A stretch of DNA of 45,210 bases. Source: Saprospiraceae bacterium (lineage in GTDB: Bacteria > Bacteroidota > Bacteroidia > Chitinophagales > Saprospiraceae). Below the pieces are notes generated by a model, which searched no databases, was not told the DNA's origin, and saw only the letters and a list, made by a program, of their open reading frames with translations. Shown one piece after another: positions 23,324 through 31,998 of this stretch. The DNA lies in the NCBI GenBank assembly GCA_020631355.1, contig JAHDHL010000042.1:1-45210 (forward strand), read 5' to 3'. Both the position numbers and the translations under genes were made by a program. Numbering within the stretch: position 1 is the first letter of the stretch; the number at the start of each line of letters is the position of its first letter.

Positions 23324-24874
23324 GTGAATTTTGCCCCTAAAGAGAAATTGATCCTGATACTGAGCATATTTGTTGTGGGTTTGTGTTCAATCATTTATGA
23401 GTTATTAATCAGTACCACATCAAGTTATTTCCTAGGAGATAGCATCAAGCAATTCTCCATTATCATTGGTGTTTATATGGCAGCAATGGGAGTGGGTGCC
23501 TACCTTTCCAGATTGATGGAAAAGGAACTGATGACCCGTTTTGTAGAAGTGGAATTGGTGTTGGGAATCATAGGAGGATTGAGCGTACCTTTCTTGTATT
23601 TTACTTTTTCCCAAGTGGATTATACCAGTTTCAATTGGATAGTCATCGCACTAATCGGTGTGATAGGTACATTGACTGGCTTGGAGATTCCATTATTGAC
23701 ACGCGTAATGGAAGAATACTACCCGAATGATAAGAACCTTTCCAATGTGTTGTCCTTGGATTATCTCGGCGCACTGGCTGCCACGATGATTTTCCCATTT
23801 TTCCTTTTGCCTTGGGTGGGAGTATTCAAATCATCTATCATATTCGGTTTTGTGAATGTATTGGTGGGGATATTCAATCTTTGGGTTTTCAGGGATAAGA
23901 TACAGGCTAATAGAGTGAAGTGGTATGGCATATTTTCCTTGTTGGTTTCCCTGGGATTCATAGCTTCCCTGATGTTTTCAGGAGGATTGCTGAAGCGTTG
24001 GCATGATGATTTGTATCGGGATAGGATTGTGTTTTCCAAAACCACACCTTATCAAACACTGGTTCTAACGAAAGGAAAGGAAGATCTCCGATTATACATA
24101 GATAGAGTAATACAGTTTTCGTCAGTGGATGAATACAGATACCATGAATCCTTGGTCCACTTGCCTATGTCATTGTCACCATATAAGAAACGGGTGCTCA
24201 TACTAGGAGGAGGGGAAGCATTGGCTGCTAGGGAGGTACTCAAGTATACTGATGTGGAAACTGTGGAAATGGTGGATATCGATCCTGAGATGTTTGTTTT
24301 GTCCAAGGAGAATCCTCACTTGCGAAAAGTGAATGAGGGATGCATGGATAATCCTAAACTGAAACCAATTGCTGCTGATGCCATGGTGTTCCTTACGGAG
24401 AATGAACAATTATACGATGTCATCATAGCGGATTTGCCGGACCCCACTAATGATAATCTTTCTCGTTTGTACAGCAAGGAGTTTTATCAATTGGCCAAGA
24501 AAAGGCTCACTCCGAATGGTGTATTCGTTACTCAGGCTACAAGTCCATTCCATACGACTGAGGCTTATTGGTGTATTGGAGAATCTATTAAGGAGGGGGG
24601 CTTTAAGCATTTGTATCCCTATCATTCATATGTTCCATCCTTTGGGGAATGGGGATTCCATATGGCATCCAATCATGAATTGGATTACAATAATATTGAT
24701 TTTGATGATGTGGAAACACGATTCTTGTCCAAGGAAACGGCACCGAATCTATTCTCTTTCGAGAAGGATGTGGTTGTAAAAGAAATCTTTCCCAATTCCT
24801 TGGATCATCCGGTGTTATTGGATTATTATCTCAAGGATTGGGAAAGATGGAGTAGGGAAAAAGTAATGTTCTGA
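23324..24874 (+). CDS. Membrane-fused aminopropyltransferase-like protein (SpeE family)
   Basis: The 516-residue protein has about seven membrane segments (residues about 8-215) fused to a cytosolic spermidine-synthase-type domain (about 235-500). Such enzymes move the aminopropyl group of decarboxylated AdoMet to an amine. Family features include IDRVIQFSSVDEYRYHESL, which corresponds to the IDGxxQxSxxDExxYHE motif, a nucleotide-binding glycine loop at 295-299, VDIDPEM, and the catalytic-type D370-LPD-P block. The glycine loop reads GGGEA instead of the usual GGGDG, replacing the aspartate that binds the aminopropyl donor with Glu298. Activity may be altered. The start is a GTG at 23324, chosen because it directly precedes the first membrane helix; a TATTTTTG (23273-23280) upstream could be its -7 element. 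It is divergent from the ygiB-like gene. Confidence 0.88.
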   Translation: MNFAPKEKLILILSIFVVGLCSIIYELLISTTSSYFLGDSIKQFSIIIGVYMAAMGVGAYLSRLMEKELMTRFVEVELVLGIIGGLSVPFLYFTFSQVDYTSFNWIVIALIGVIGTLTGLEIPLLTRVMEEYYPNDKNLSNVLSLDYLGALAATMIFPFFLLPWVGVFKSSIIFGFVNVLVGIFNLWVFRDKIQANRVKWYGIFSLLVSLGFIASLMFSGGLLKRWHDDLYRDRIVFSKTTPYQTLVLTKGKEDLRLYIDRVIQFSSVDEYRYHESLVHLPMSLSPYKKRVLILGGGEALAAREVLKYTDVETVEMVDIDPEMFVLSKENPHLRKVNEGCMDNPKLKPIAADAMVFLTENEQLYDVIIADLPDPTNDNLSRLYSKEFYQLAKKRLTPNGVFVTQATSPFHTTEAYWCIGESIKEGGFKHLYPYHSYVPSFGEWGFHMASNHELDYNNIDFDDVETRFLSKETAPNLFSFEKDVVVKEIFPNSLDHPVLLDYYLKDWERWSREKVMF

Positions 24875-24897
24875 TTACTCAATTAATCAATAGTATA

Positions 24898-27765
24898 TTA
24901 CTCCTCCTCATATGCCTCCATGGGAGGGCAGGTGCAAATGAGATTCCTGTCGCCATGTGCATTGTTTACACGAGCTACACTAGGCCAGAATTTTCTACCA
25001 TCCCTTAGATATTCCAATGGGTAGGCAGCTTTCTCTCTGGAGTAAGGAAGGTTCCACTCACTTGCTGTAATTTCATTCACGGTATGTGGTGCATTGACCA
25101 ATACATTGTTATCCTTGTATTTTTCGTCGGATGCCACTTCGTCGATTTCCTTTCTGATTTCCAATAAGGCATCACAGAAACGATCCAATTCGTCCTTATC
25201 CTCACTCTCTGTGGGTTCAATCATGATTGTACCCGCTACAGGGAATGATAAGGTAGGAGCATGGAATCCGTAGTCAATCATACGCTTGGCCACATCTTCC
25301 GCACCTAGATTCAGGGATTTCAAATGCCTTAGGTCAATGATTAATTCATGGGCAGAATGGCCATTGTGTCCTAGATAAAGGACATTATATGCACCATCCA
25401 ATCTTGCCTTGATATAATTCGCATTCAGAATCGCAACCTTTGTCGAATTGGTAACACCACTAGCACCAAGCATCTTGATGTAAGCATAGGAAATCAAGAG
25501 GATGCTGGCACTTCCGAATGGTGCGGCAGAAACAGCATGAATGCCTTGCTCTCCTCCTGTCTCAGCATGGACGTGCTTGGGTAGGAATGGTGCCAAGGAG
25601 TCGTTGACACAAATGGGGCCCATTCCGGGGCCTCCGCCTCCATGAGGGATGGCAAAGGTCTTGTGCAGGTTCAGGTGACAAACATCTGCTCCGATGGTAG
25701 CAGGGTTGGTTAGACCACATTGTGCATTCATATTAGCACCATCCATGTAGACTTTACCACCATATTTATGGATGGTATCACAGATGTCCTTGATTTCTGT
25801 TTCGAAGACACCGTGTGTTGATGGATAAGTAACCATTAGGGACGATAACTGGTCCTTGTGTAATTCTGCTTTTTCCTTGAGGTCATTGACATCAATATTG
25901 CCATTCTCATCACATTTTACAACGACCACTTTCATACCGGCCATGACTGCACTGGCAGGATTGGTGCCATGTGCGGAAGATGGTATTAGGGCTATATTTC
26001 TTTCAGTATCGCCATTGGCCAAGTGGTAGGCCCTGATACTCAATAATCCGGCATATTCACCTTGTGCACCAGAATTGGGTTGGAGGGAACAGGCTGTGAA
26101 ACCTGTGATTTCGCAAAGGTATTGTTCCAGTTCCTTTATCATTTGCTGGTATCCACCAGTTTGGTAATGCGGAGCAAAAGGATGGATGTGAGCGAATTCG
26201 GCCCAACTTACGGGTCTGAGCTGTGTGGCTGCATTCAGCTTCATGGTACAGGATCCAAGTGGAATCATGGCATGGGTCAAGGAAAGATCCTTGTTTTCCA
26301 AACGTTTGATATAACGCATCATCTTGGTTTCCGTATGGTAACTGTTGAAAACAGGATGACTCAGGTATTCACTTGTTCTGACCAATTGCTCATTAAAACC
26401 GAATGATGTATTCTCATCTTCGGATATGTTTGTTTTTTGCTCTGTGAATATCTCAATGAGTTCCTCAACATCCTCATTAAGAGTAGTTTCGTCTAGGGCA
26501 ATCATCAGGTATTCTTTCCCGATTTTTCTTAGGTTGATTTCCCTGTCTAATGCATGCAGGTAAATCTTGTCCCTTTTGGCCAAATCACCACAATGTATCT
26601 TAAGGGTGTCGAAGAATCCATCGTTCATGTTTTGGAATCCTGCTGCAGTAAGTGCATTGTTGAGGTTCCTGGCCATGAGATGAACTTGAGAAGCGATATT
26701 CCTGATGCCTTCTGCACCATGATATACAGCATACATTCCTGCCATTATGGCTAAAAGTGCTTGGGCTGTACAGATATTGGATGTAGCCTTGTCCCTTCTG
26801 ATGTGTTGCTCTCTGGTCTGGAGTGCCATTCTTAGTGCCTTGTTTCCGTGGCGATCAATGGACACACCAATGATTCTTCCCGGAATCTGACGTTTGAAGG
26901 ATTCCTTGGTAGCAAAGAAAGCAGCATGTGGCCCACCGAATCCCATTGGAACACCGAATCTTTGGGTATTTCCAACTACTGCATCAGCGCCCCATTCCCC
27001 AGGAGGAGTCAGTAATGCCAAACTTAGGATATCCGCAGCTACGGTAACGTAAATGCCTGCTTCATTACAACTTTGGCTCAATGCCCTATAATCCTCAACA
27101 TTTCCTTCCTTGTTGGGGTATTGTAGTAGAATACCGAAAACCTTATCGTTAGGCTCGAATGCTGACCAATGTGATATCTTGATATCTATCCCTAATGGCA
27201 TAGCTCGGGTTTTCAGGACATCTATGGTGTGTTTATGTACCTTGTCCGAAACAAGGAATTGGTTGGTGGAATTCGTTTTATCCCGCTTATTCTTCAAACT
27301 GAAGAACATGGTCATGGCTTCTGCCGCCGCCGTAGCTTCATCCAGAAGGGATGCGTTGGCTACAGGCATTCCCGTAAGGTCAGAAACCATGGTTTGAAAA
27401 TTCAACAAGGCTTCTAGTCTCCCTTGGGAAATCTCAGCTTGGTAAGGAGTGTACTGGGTATACCAACCTGGATTTTCAAATATATTCCTCAAAATAACGG
27501 AGGGAGTAATGGTACCGTAGTATCCCATACCGATATATGAACGGAATACCTTATTCAGAGCTGCAACTTTCTTTAGTTCCTTAAGGTATTCGTGTTCGGT
27601 TTGGGGAGCAGGAAGGTCAAGTTCTTTCTCCAATAGGATATTTTCCGGAACGGTTTCCTTGATAAGTTGGTCCAAGGAACCTACACCAATGGTTTGTAGC
27701 ATTGATTGTAATTCCTCATTGGAAATTCCAATATGCCTTCTTTCGAAACGATCGTGATGAATCAT
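24898..27765 (-). CDS. gcvP: Glycine dehydrogenase (decarboxylating), P-protein of the glycine cleavage system
   Basis: GcvP is the pyridoxal-phosphate enzyme that decarboxylates glycine and loads the aminomethyl group onto the lipoyl H-protein. The 955 residues match the single-chain form, with the N- and C-terminal halves that are separate subunits in some bacteria. Visible marks are the N-terminal RHIG start, [13 protein letters not shown], [20 protein letters not shown], and in the C-terminal half [20 protein letters not shown] and the PLP-lysine motif HLNLHKTF (Lys702) followed by a glycine-rich [12 protein letters not shown] loop. The T and H proteins are not in the window. It has its own promoter (27871-27900) and a leader of roughly 100 nt containing a long inverted repeat. 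It converges on the aminopropyltransferase gene with only 23 bp between the stops. Confidence 0.97.
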   Translation of the reverse strand: MIHHDRFERRHIGISNEELQSMLQTIGVGSLDQLIKETVPENILLEKELDLPAPQTEHEYLKELKKVAALNKVFRSYIGMGYYGTITPSVILRNIFENPGWYTQYTPYQAEISQGRLEALLNFQTMVSDLTGMPVANASLLDEATAAAEAMTMFFSLKNKRDKTNSTNQFLVSDKVHKHTIDVLKTRAMPLGIDIKISHWSAFEPNDKVFGILLQYPNKEGNVEDYRALSQSCNEAGIYVTVAADILSLALLTPPGEWGADAVVGNTQRFGVPMGFGGPHAAFFATKESFKRQIPGRIIGVSIDRHGNKALRMALQTREQHIRRDKATSNICTAQALLAIMAGMYAVYHGAEGIRNIASQVHLMARNLNNALTAAGFQNMNDGFFDTLKIHCGDLAKRDKIYLHALDREINLRKIGKEYLMIALDETTLNEDVEELIEIFTEQKTNISEDENTSFGFNEQLVRTSEYLSHPVFNSYHTETKMMRYIKRLENKDLSLTHAMIPLGSCTMKLNAATQLRPVSWAEFAHIHPFAPHYQTGGYQQMIKELEQYLCEITGFTACSLQPNSGAQGEYAGLLSIRAYHLANGDTERNIALIPSSAHGTNPASAVMAGMKVVVVKCDENGNIDVNDLKEKAELHKDQLSSLMVTYPSTHGVFETEIKDICDTIHKYGGKVYMDGANMNAQCGLTNPATIGADVCHLNLHKTFAIPHGGGGPGMGPICVNDSLAPFLPKHVHAETGGEQGIHAVSAAPFGSASILLISYAYIKMLGASGVTNSTKVAILNANYIKARLDGAYNVLYLGHNGHSAHELIIDLRHLKSLNLGAEDVAKRMIDYGFHAPTLSFPVAGTIMIEPTESEDKDELDRFCDALLEIRKEIDEVASDEKYKDNNVLVNAPHTVNEITASEWNLPYSREKAAYPLEYLRDGRKFWPSVARVNNAHGDRNLICTCPPMEAYEEE

Positions 27766-27787
27766 CAGAATGGTTAAGTTTTAAGCA

Positions 27788-27840
27788 AGAGTTTGTTGGA
27801 ATTTGGTTTCAGATCAATGATTAGGATTCCATCAAACTCT
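27788..27840 (-). promoter_or_regulatory. Long inverted repeat in the gcvP leader
   Basis: Arms at 27788-27802 (AGAGTTTGTTGGAAT) and 27826-27840 pair over 15 positions with a single mismatch, around a 23-nt loop. The element lies between the predicted gcvP promoter and its start codon, beginning 23 bp before the ATG. No T-tract follows on the minus strand, so it is not a classical terminator. It could be a leader RNA structure or a repressor site. It does not look like the known glycine riboswitch. Confidence 0.6.
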
Positions 27841-27870
27841 AAGGTTTGGCTGAATATTATAATTCGAGTG

Positions 27871-27900
27871 CAAAAGTACGAATAGGAAACAGTATGACAA
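27871..27900 (-). promoter_or_regulatory. Bacteroidota-type promoter of gcvP
   Basis: On the minus strand TTG (27898-27900) is separated by 19 bp from TACTTTTG (27871-27878), an exact match to the TTG-N19-21-TAnnTTTG consensus used by the Bacteroidota housekeeping sigma factor. It predicts a leader of about 100 nt before the gcvP ATG. Confidence 0.65.
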
Positions 27901-27963
27901 GGTTAAAGTTCTTTGTAAGAATGCGAATGTGGATTAATTGTGGATATATAGGCCTGACATATT

Positions 27964-29244
27964 ATGATTAATCCAAAAGTATTTTCCCAAAATCTTATAT
28001 TAGCGTCATTCAAAACCAAGGGAATGGAATCCAGGAGTAGTATTGCCGCTGAGGCCAGTAATTTTGCTAGGAATTATCTCATTGAGAATATGCCTAAGAA
28101 GTATGTCTATCATGATATAGAACATACTGAGAATGTAGTCGGTTCCTGTAAGGAATTAGGAAGTAAATACTATATCTCTGACAGGGATATGGAATTGTTG
28201 GAGACGGCAGCATGGTTCCACGACTTAGGCTATGTGGAGGGACCTGAGGGGCATGAGCAAAGAGGTGCTGAAAAGGTAGCCGATTTCATGGGGGAAAGAG
28301 GTTGTCCGGAGGAGGATATCAAGGTGGTGCAGGGATGTATCATGGCTACGAAAATGCCTCAGAGCCCAAAGACGATATTGGAACAAATCATCTGTGATTC
28401 TGATCTGAACCATTTGGGAAAGGATTCTTATTGGGAACGTTGTGTCAAGGTGCGTCAGGAATTGATGATTGCCAAGAATACCATTATGCAGGAAGATGCA
28501 TGGTTGGATTTTGAAATCAAGTTTTTGGAAGCGCACAGTTACCATACGGATATTGCAAGGTCATCCTGGGGGAAGACCAAACAACAGCACATCAAGCAAC
28601 TCAATAAGTTGAGGAAAAAGTTATTCCCAACAACTGAGGAATTGTTGAATCGGAAGAAGAAAAAGAAGAAAGGTGTGATTCGCCCCAGTGGAAAGGGGAT
28701 TGAAATCAAACAAATGAATTTGGGTAGGGGAGTGGAAACGATGTACCGTGCGACTTACAGGACTCACGTCAATTTATCTGCAATGGCAGATAACAAGGCG
28801 AATATCATGTTATCCATCAATGCCATTATCATTTCTATTGTAGTATCGACACTGGTACCACAGTTGCAGTCACAACCTGAGTTGATTCTTCCTACGCTCC
28901 TGTTGTTGTTGACTTGTATGTTGGCTATTGTTTATGCTACACTTTCTACTAAGCCCAAGGTTACCGAAGGGAAATTCTCAAGGGAGGATATTGAGATGAA
29001 ACGCTCAAATCTGCTCTTTTTTGGTAACTTCTATAATATGGATTTGGATGATTTCCATTGGGGGGTGATGGAAATGATAAAGGATGAGGACTTTCTCTAT
29101 AGTTCGATGACCCGTGATTTATATTGGTTAGGGAAAGTATTGGCTCAGAAGTATAGGCTGCTGAGTATTTGTTACAATATTTTCATGTACGGATTGATAG
29201 GGTCGGTCATTGCTTTTGGAGTCGTTTATACCTTTATTGTCTAG
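27964..29244 (+). CDS. HD phosphohydrolase fused to a Pycsar-type transmembrane effector domain
   Basis: This 426-residue protein has two parts. The N-terminal HD domain (about 40-200) shows metal ligands H54, the H86-D87 pair and D145/D147 in a CDSD motif. HD enzymes hydrolyse phosphoester bonds, often of nucleotides. A lysine-rich linker (230-236) follows. The C-terminal domain (about 255-426) carries the DNKANIMLSINA motif (276-287) and three hydrophobic helices (about 282-298, 307-326 and 405-424), the signature of the PycTM/DUF5706 effectors that depolarise membranes in Pycsar anti-phage systems. No pyrimidine cyclase gene is nearby, so this looks like a stand-alone chromosomal protein, a type I associate with Bacteroidota. 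Met21 (28024) is a possible alternative start. Its TAG stop shares a CTAG with the stop of the next gene. Confidence 0.88.
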   Translation: MINPKVFSQNLILASFKTKGMESRSSIAAEASNFARNYLIENMPKKYVYHDIEHTENVVGSCKELGSKYYISDRDMELLETAAWFHDLGYVEGPEGHEQRGAEKVADFMGERGCPEEDIKVVQGCIMATKMPQSPKTILEQIICDSDLNHLGKDSYWERCVKVRQELMIAKNTIMQEDAWLDFEIKFLEAHSYHTDIARSSWGKTKQQHIKQLNKLRKKLFPTTEELLNRKKKKKKGVIRPSGKGIEIKQMNLGRGVETMYRATYRTHVNLSAMADNKANIMLSINAIIISIVVSTLVPQLQSQPELILPTLLLLLTCMLAIVYATLSTKPKVTEGKFSREDIEMKRSNLLFFGNFYNMDLDDFHWGVMEMIKDEDFLYSSMTRDLYWLGKVLAQKYRLLSICYNIFMYGLIGSVIAFGVVYTFIV

Positions 29245-30638
29245 TACTTTTCAGCACATTTCAATAACCATGATTTATCGGTCAATGGAGAAGTGTTCTC
29301 GATTTCTTCCATGAGGGATTCATTGGTTTGTTTTATGATTTTGGATAGGCATTTGGTGAAGTTCATGTAGGTATCCCTCACATGATCGGAAATGAGTTTA
29401 TTCCTTTTGAGATAGGTTTGGAACGAAGTCAGCAGGGATTTAAGTGCAATCAGTTCCTCGTTTTCAAAGTAAATCTTCAATAATAATTTTTTGGTTCCGA
29501 GAATATAGTAGATGTCTGAGAATTCCACTTCGACAAGATGTTCCAATGCTTTTTGCGGCTGGTTCTTGTAATAATATAATTCTGCTAGGTTATAGTGGAA
29601 AGCATCCTCTTTGAATTGTTCCTTGAGTTTTGTATTGTAATCCAGAATGAATTTTTCCGTTTCTTCGAACCGTTCCAGTCTCAAGCCAATCTTGATGATG
29701 TTCTTGTAATCCCAAGGATTGATCATTTCATTATCCAAGAGTAACCCTGTGTTGACACCATTCTGATATAATCCAAATAACTCATTCAGATAATAATTGT
29801 TCGTGTCGCCTGTTTTCATCTGGCGGATACAAAAATTGATGAGGAAGTAAAGTACCTGTCGGAGTTCGGACTGTTCGAAGATATCCTGATAGTTGGAAAA
29901 AAGTTGGGTGACCTGTTCGAAATGTTGCTGCCCCTCGGTGAGCATTAGGTATAAGGAGTGGTAGAGGTGGATGGCAGGAACATGGTCATAATTGTTTTGC
30001 CTCAGGAATTGAATGATTTCAGGTGCCAAGTGAATGGTGTAACTCTCGGAAATGATATGCTGGTTATTCAGCATTTGGCAGGTGTACTTGAGTTTGTTGG
30101 CCATGTAATACTCGTCAAAGGTATCTACCATTTGTTGTAGGTATTCATTGCTTTGTCTCTTGCTTTGTTTATCGGTATACAAATTGGCAATATCCTTTAG
30201 TAAATATTGTTGGTGGAGGTATTGGGCATCTTGGAATTGGGATGCAGCCAACCGTTTACTGGTTTTTTTGAAGATGAATTGGTAATTCTTATCCAAACCC
30301 CGATTCACATAGGAATCCAACAAGTAGTAGTCTCTGATGCTGTCCCTCTTTTCCATATTGGTAATGGAAATATAGCGTTCTGCTAGTTTGAGTAATTGAT
30401 TCATCAGGAATTTACAATGTGCATCACTGAATGTCCTCTTAGGGTAGCATTTTTGAAAAATCCGTTCTTTTCCTATTCGATTTGAATGGAATAATGGTGC
30501 TTCTTTCCTAAGGGTAGTATAGAATACTACAATTTCCTGATTCGAATTGAAAAAAGGAGATTCCACGAATCGCTGGAATTCCCTTAATTCTTGTGAACTG
30601 AAAGTTCTAAGTAATAATATGAGTTTGCTATTCTCCAT
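29241..30638 (-). CDS. Module gene A, copy 1: helical (TPR-like) cytosolic protein of unknown function
   Basis: A 465-residue protein without signal peptide or membrane segment. The N-terminus reads SKLILLLRTFSSQELREF and then SPFFN. The body is all-helical in appearance, rich in Tyr, Leu and Lys, with TPR-like stretches such as FHYNLAELYYYKNQPQKALEHL (two runs, about residues 343-364). The last ~110 residues (SDIYYILG, SFQTYLKRNKLIS, IENTSPLTDKSWLL) are nearly the same in its paralogue at 35445-36848. I know the shape from Saprospiria genomes as an uncharacterised family but cannot give a function; a scaffold or regulator is possible. It is divergent from gene B, and its stop overlaps the stop of the HD-Pycsar gene in one CTAG. 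Confidence 0.85.
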   Translation of the reverse strand: MENSKLILLLRTFSSQELREFQRFVESPFFNSNQEIVVFYTTLRKEAPLFHSNRIGKERIFQKCYPKRTFSDAHCKFLMNQLLKLAERYISITNMEKRDSIRDYYLLDSYVNRGLDKNYQFIFKKTSKRLAASQFQDAQYLHQQYLLKDIANLYTDKQSKRQSNEYLQQMVDTFDEYYMANKLKYTCQMLNNQHIISESYTIHLAPEIIQFLRQNNYDHVPAIHLYHSLYLMLTEGQQHFEQVTQLFSNYQDIFEQSELRQVLYFLINFCIRQMKTGDTNNYYLNELFGLYQNGVNTGLLLDNEMINPWDYKNIIKIGLRLERFEETEKFILDYNTKLKEQFKEDAFHYNLAELYYYKNQPQKALEHLVEVEFSDIYYILGTKKLLLKIYFENEELIALKSLLTSFQTYLKRNKLISDHVRDTYMNFTKCLSKIIKQTNESLMEEIENTSPLTDKSWLLKCAEKY

Positions 30639-30786
30639 TATCTGTATGAATTCTTGAATTGTCTATCTGTTATTGATTGTTTTTGATAACTTTTTGAATT
30701 ATTCAATATCTTGATTAACAGTTGTTTTAGGTTAGTAATTGAATGATTTTTGTAATAAAAATAATAATTTATTAGGCTAATTGTTT

Positions 30787-30817
30787 TTGAACTGATGGCC
30801 GTCCCGTTGTATTTTCA
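30787..30817 (+). promoter_or_regulatory. Probable promoter of the B-C pair, copy 1
   Basis: TTG (30787-30789), a 20-bp spacer and TATTTTCA (30810-30817) give a near-consensus Bacteroidota promoter, 33 bp before the B start codon. The spacing is identical to the better match in copy 2 (36986-37016), which supports both. Confidence 0.45.
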
Positions 30818-30850
30818 TAATGTCCTTAAGGATAACAACCACCAATCAAT

Positions 30851-31966
30851 ATGAAATCTAGGACTCATTCAATTATGCTATCACTCCTTTTCTGTCTCAT
30901 TATAGGGACAGGAATGTCAGGTCAGGAATCAGATAATGTACTGGTTTGGCCGGGTGATGTGAATAATAACGGAGTCGTGAATCATGTTGATTTACTATAC
31001 CTCGGAGTAGCTTACTCCCATGAGGGAGAACCCCGTAACCAAAGTACGAATACATGGGGCGCATTTCCCCTCCCGGATTCCCTTTGGGAATATGATTATC
31101 TAAGCGGTCTCAATTATTGTTATGCCGATTGTAATGGAGATGGGCTGGTAGATTATTTTGACCATCTCGTCATAGAGAATAATTATGGCCTATCTCATGG
31201 GCAGGTAGATTCGGATGTGCCACCTACCGCAGTTGATGGAATGGATCCGCAGATGACTTTCGGAATCGAAACCATCATAGTTGAGGAAGGGCAGGAAGTG
31301 ACCCTCGTACTCCAGTTGGGAAACAACGACCAGCCCGTTGAGAATTTCCACGGTATCGCATTCAGCCTAGCATACAATGTGGATTATATCGTGGAAGAAT
31401 CCCTTGACTTTGAACTACTCGGGAACTGGGTTGAATCAGCCGCAGGTTTGCCTGTCTTATCCATAGAGCATCAGGATGAAGCCTTGGATAAGTTGGAAAT
31501 AGGTGTCACTAAAACCAATGCGAGCGCCCAAGAAGGGAACGGGATTGTCGGTAAGTTGAGTTTCATCATCATAGATGATGTCCCGGATGCCATTGATGAC
31601 GAAATCATCAGGATAGAGGATGTTTTCATGGCAGATGAGTATGCGGATATTTACCCTGTTTTAGGAGGTGCCCTTACAGTAGAGATATTGACGGACGACG
31701 AGAACGTATTCACGACTCATCTCGATGAGGTTAAGGTATTCCCGAATCCTATGGTCAATGGTGTTTTCAATCTGGATTTACCACATTATCTGGACGTGAA
31801 AAATCTGGCCCTATATGATGTCTCGGGAAAACAATATGCCATCAACTATGAAGAAAACAATGAACTATTGGAAGTTAGGACTGCCGATTTGCCAATAGGA
31901 GTATATATCTTGGAAATAGAAACGAATAAAGGTATTCACCACCAAAAGGTATTCGTTACGGAATAA
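30851..31966 (+). CDS. Module gene B, copy 1: secreted protein with dockerin-like and cohesin-like domains, T9SS type A
   Basis: The 371-residue protein starts with a signal peptide (about 1-24). Next is VWPGDVNNNG, with two EF-hand-like calcium loops of dockerin type (D36-x-N-x-N40-G-x-x-N44-x-x-D47 and D93-x-N-x-D97-G-x-x-D101-x-x-D104). A beta-rich region (about 130-280) resembles a cohesin-type domain, and the end (about 295-371, VFPNPMVNG to IHHQKVFVTE) is a T9SS type A sorting domain. It should be exported to the cell surface or released. Having a dockerin-like and a cohesin-like domain in one chain suggests self-assembly or binding to other surface proteins, but it is not evidence for a cellulosome. 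Gene C follows 32 bp downstream in the same operon. Confidence 0.87.
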   Translation: MKSRTHSIMLSLLFCLIIGTGMSGQESDNVLVWPGDVNNNGVVNHVDLLYLGVAYSHEGEPRNQSTNTWGAFPLPDSLWEYDYLSGLNYCYADCNGDGLVDYFDHLVIENNYGLSHGQVDSDVPPTAVDGMDPQMTFGIETIIVEEGQEVTLVLQLGNNDQPVENFHGIAFSLAYNVDYIVEESLDFELLGNWVESAAGLPVLSIEHQDEALDKLEIGVTKTNASAQEGNGIVGKLSFIIIDDVPDAIDDEIIRIEDVFMADEYADIYPVLGGALTVEILTDDENVFTTHLDEVKVFPNPMVNGVFNLDLPHYLDVKNLALYDVSGKQYAINYEENNELLEVRTADLPIGVYILEIETNKGIHHQKVFVTE

Positions 31967-31998
31967 GAGTAGAACCTAATCATCATAAAAGAAAATTC

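Noticed and set aside
27766-27963. Glycine riboswitch upstream of gcvP
   Set aside because: The leader has one long-armed hairpin and none of the conserved tandem-aptamer features I would expect.
27964-29244. Complete Pycsar anti-phage operon
   Set aside because: No uridylate or cytidylate cyclase, toxin, integrase or other defence gene is nearby; only the effector-like domain is present, fused to HD.
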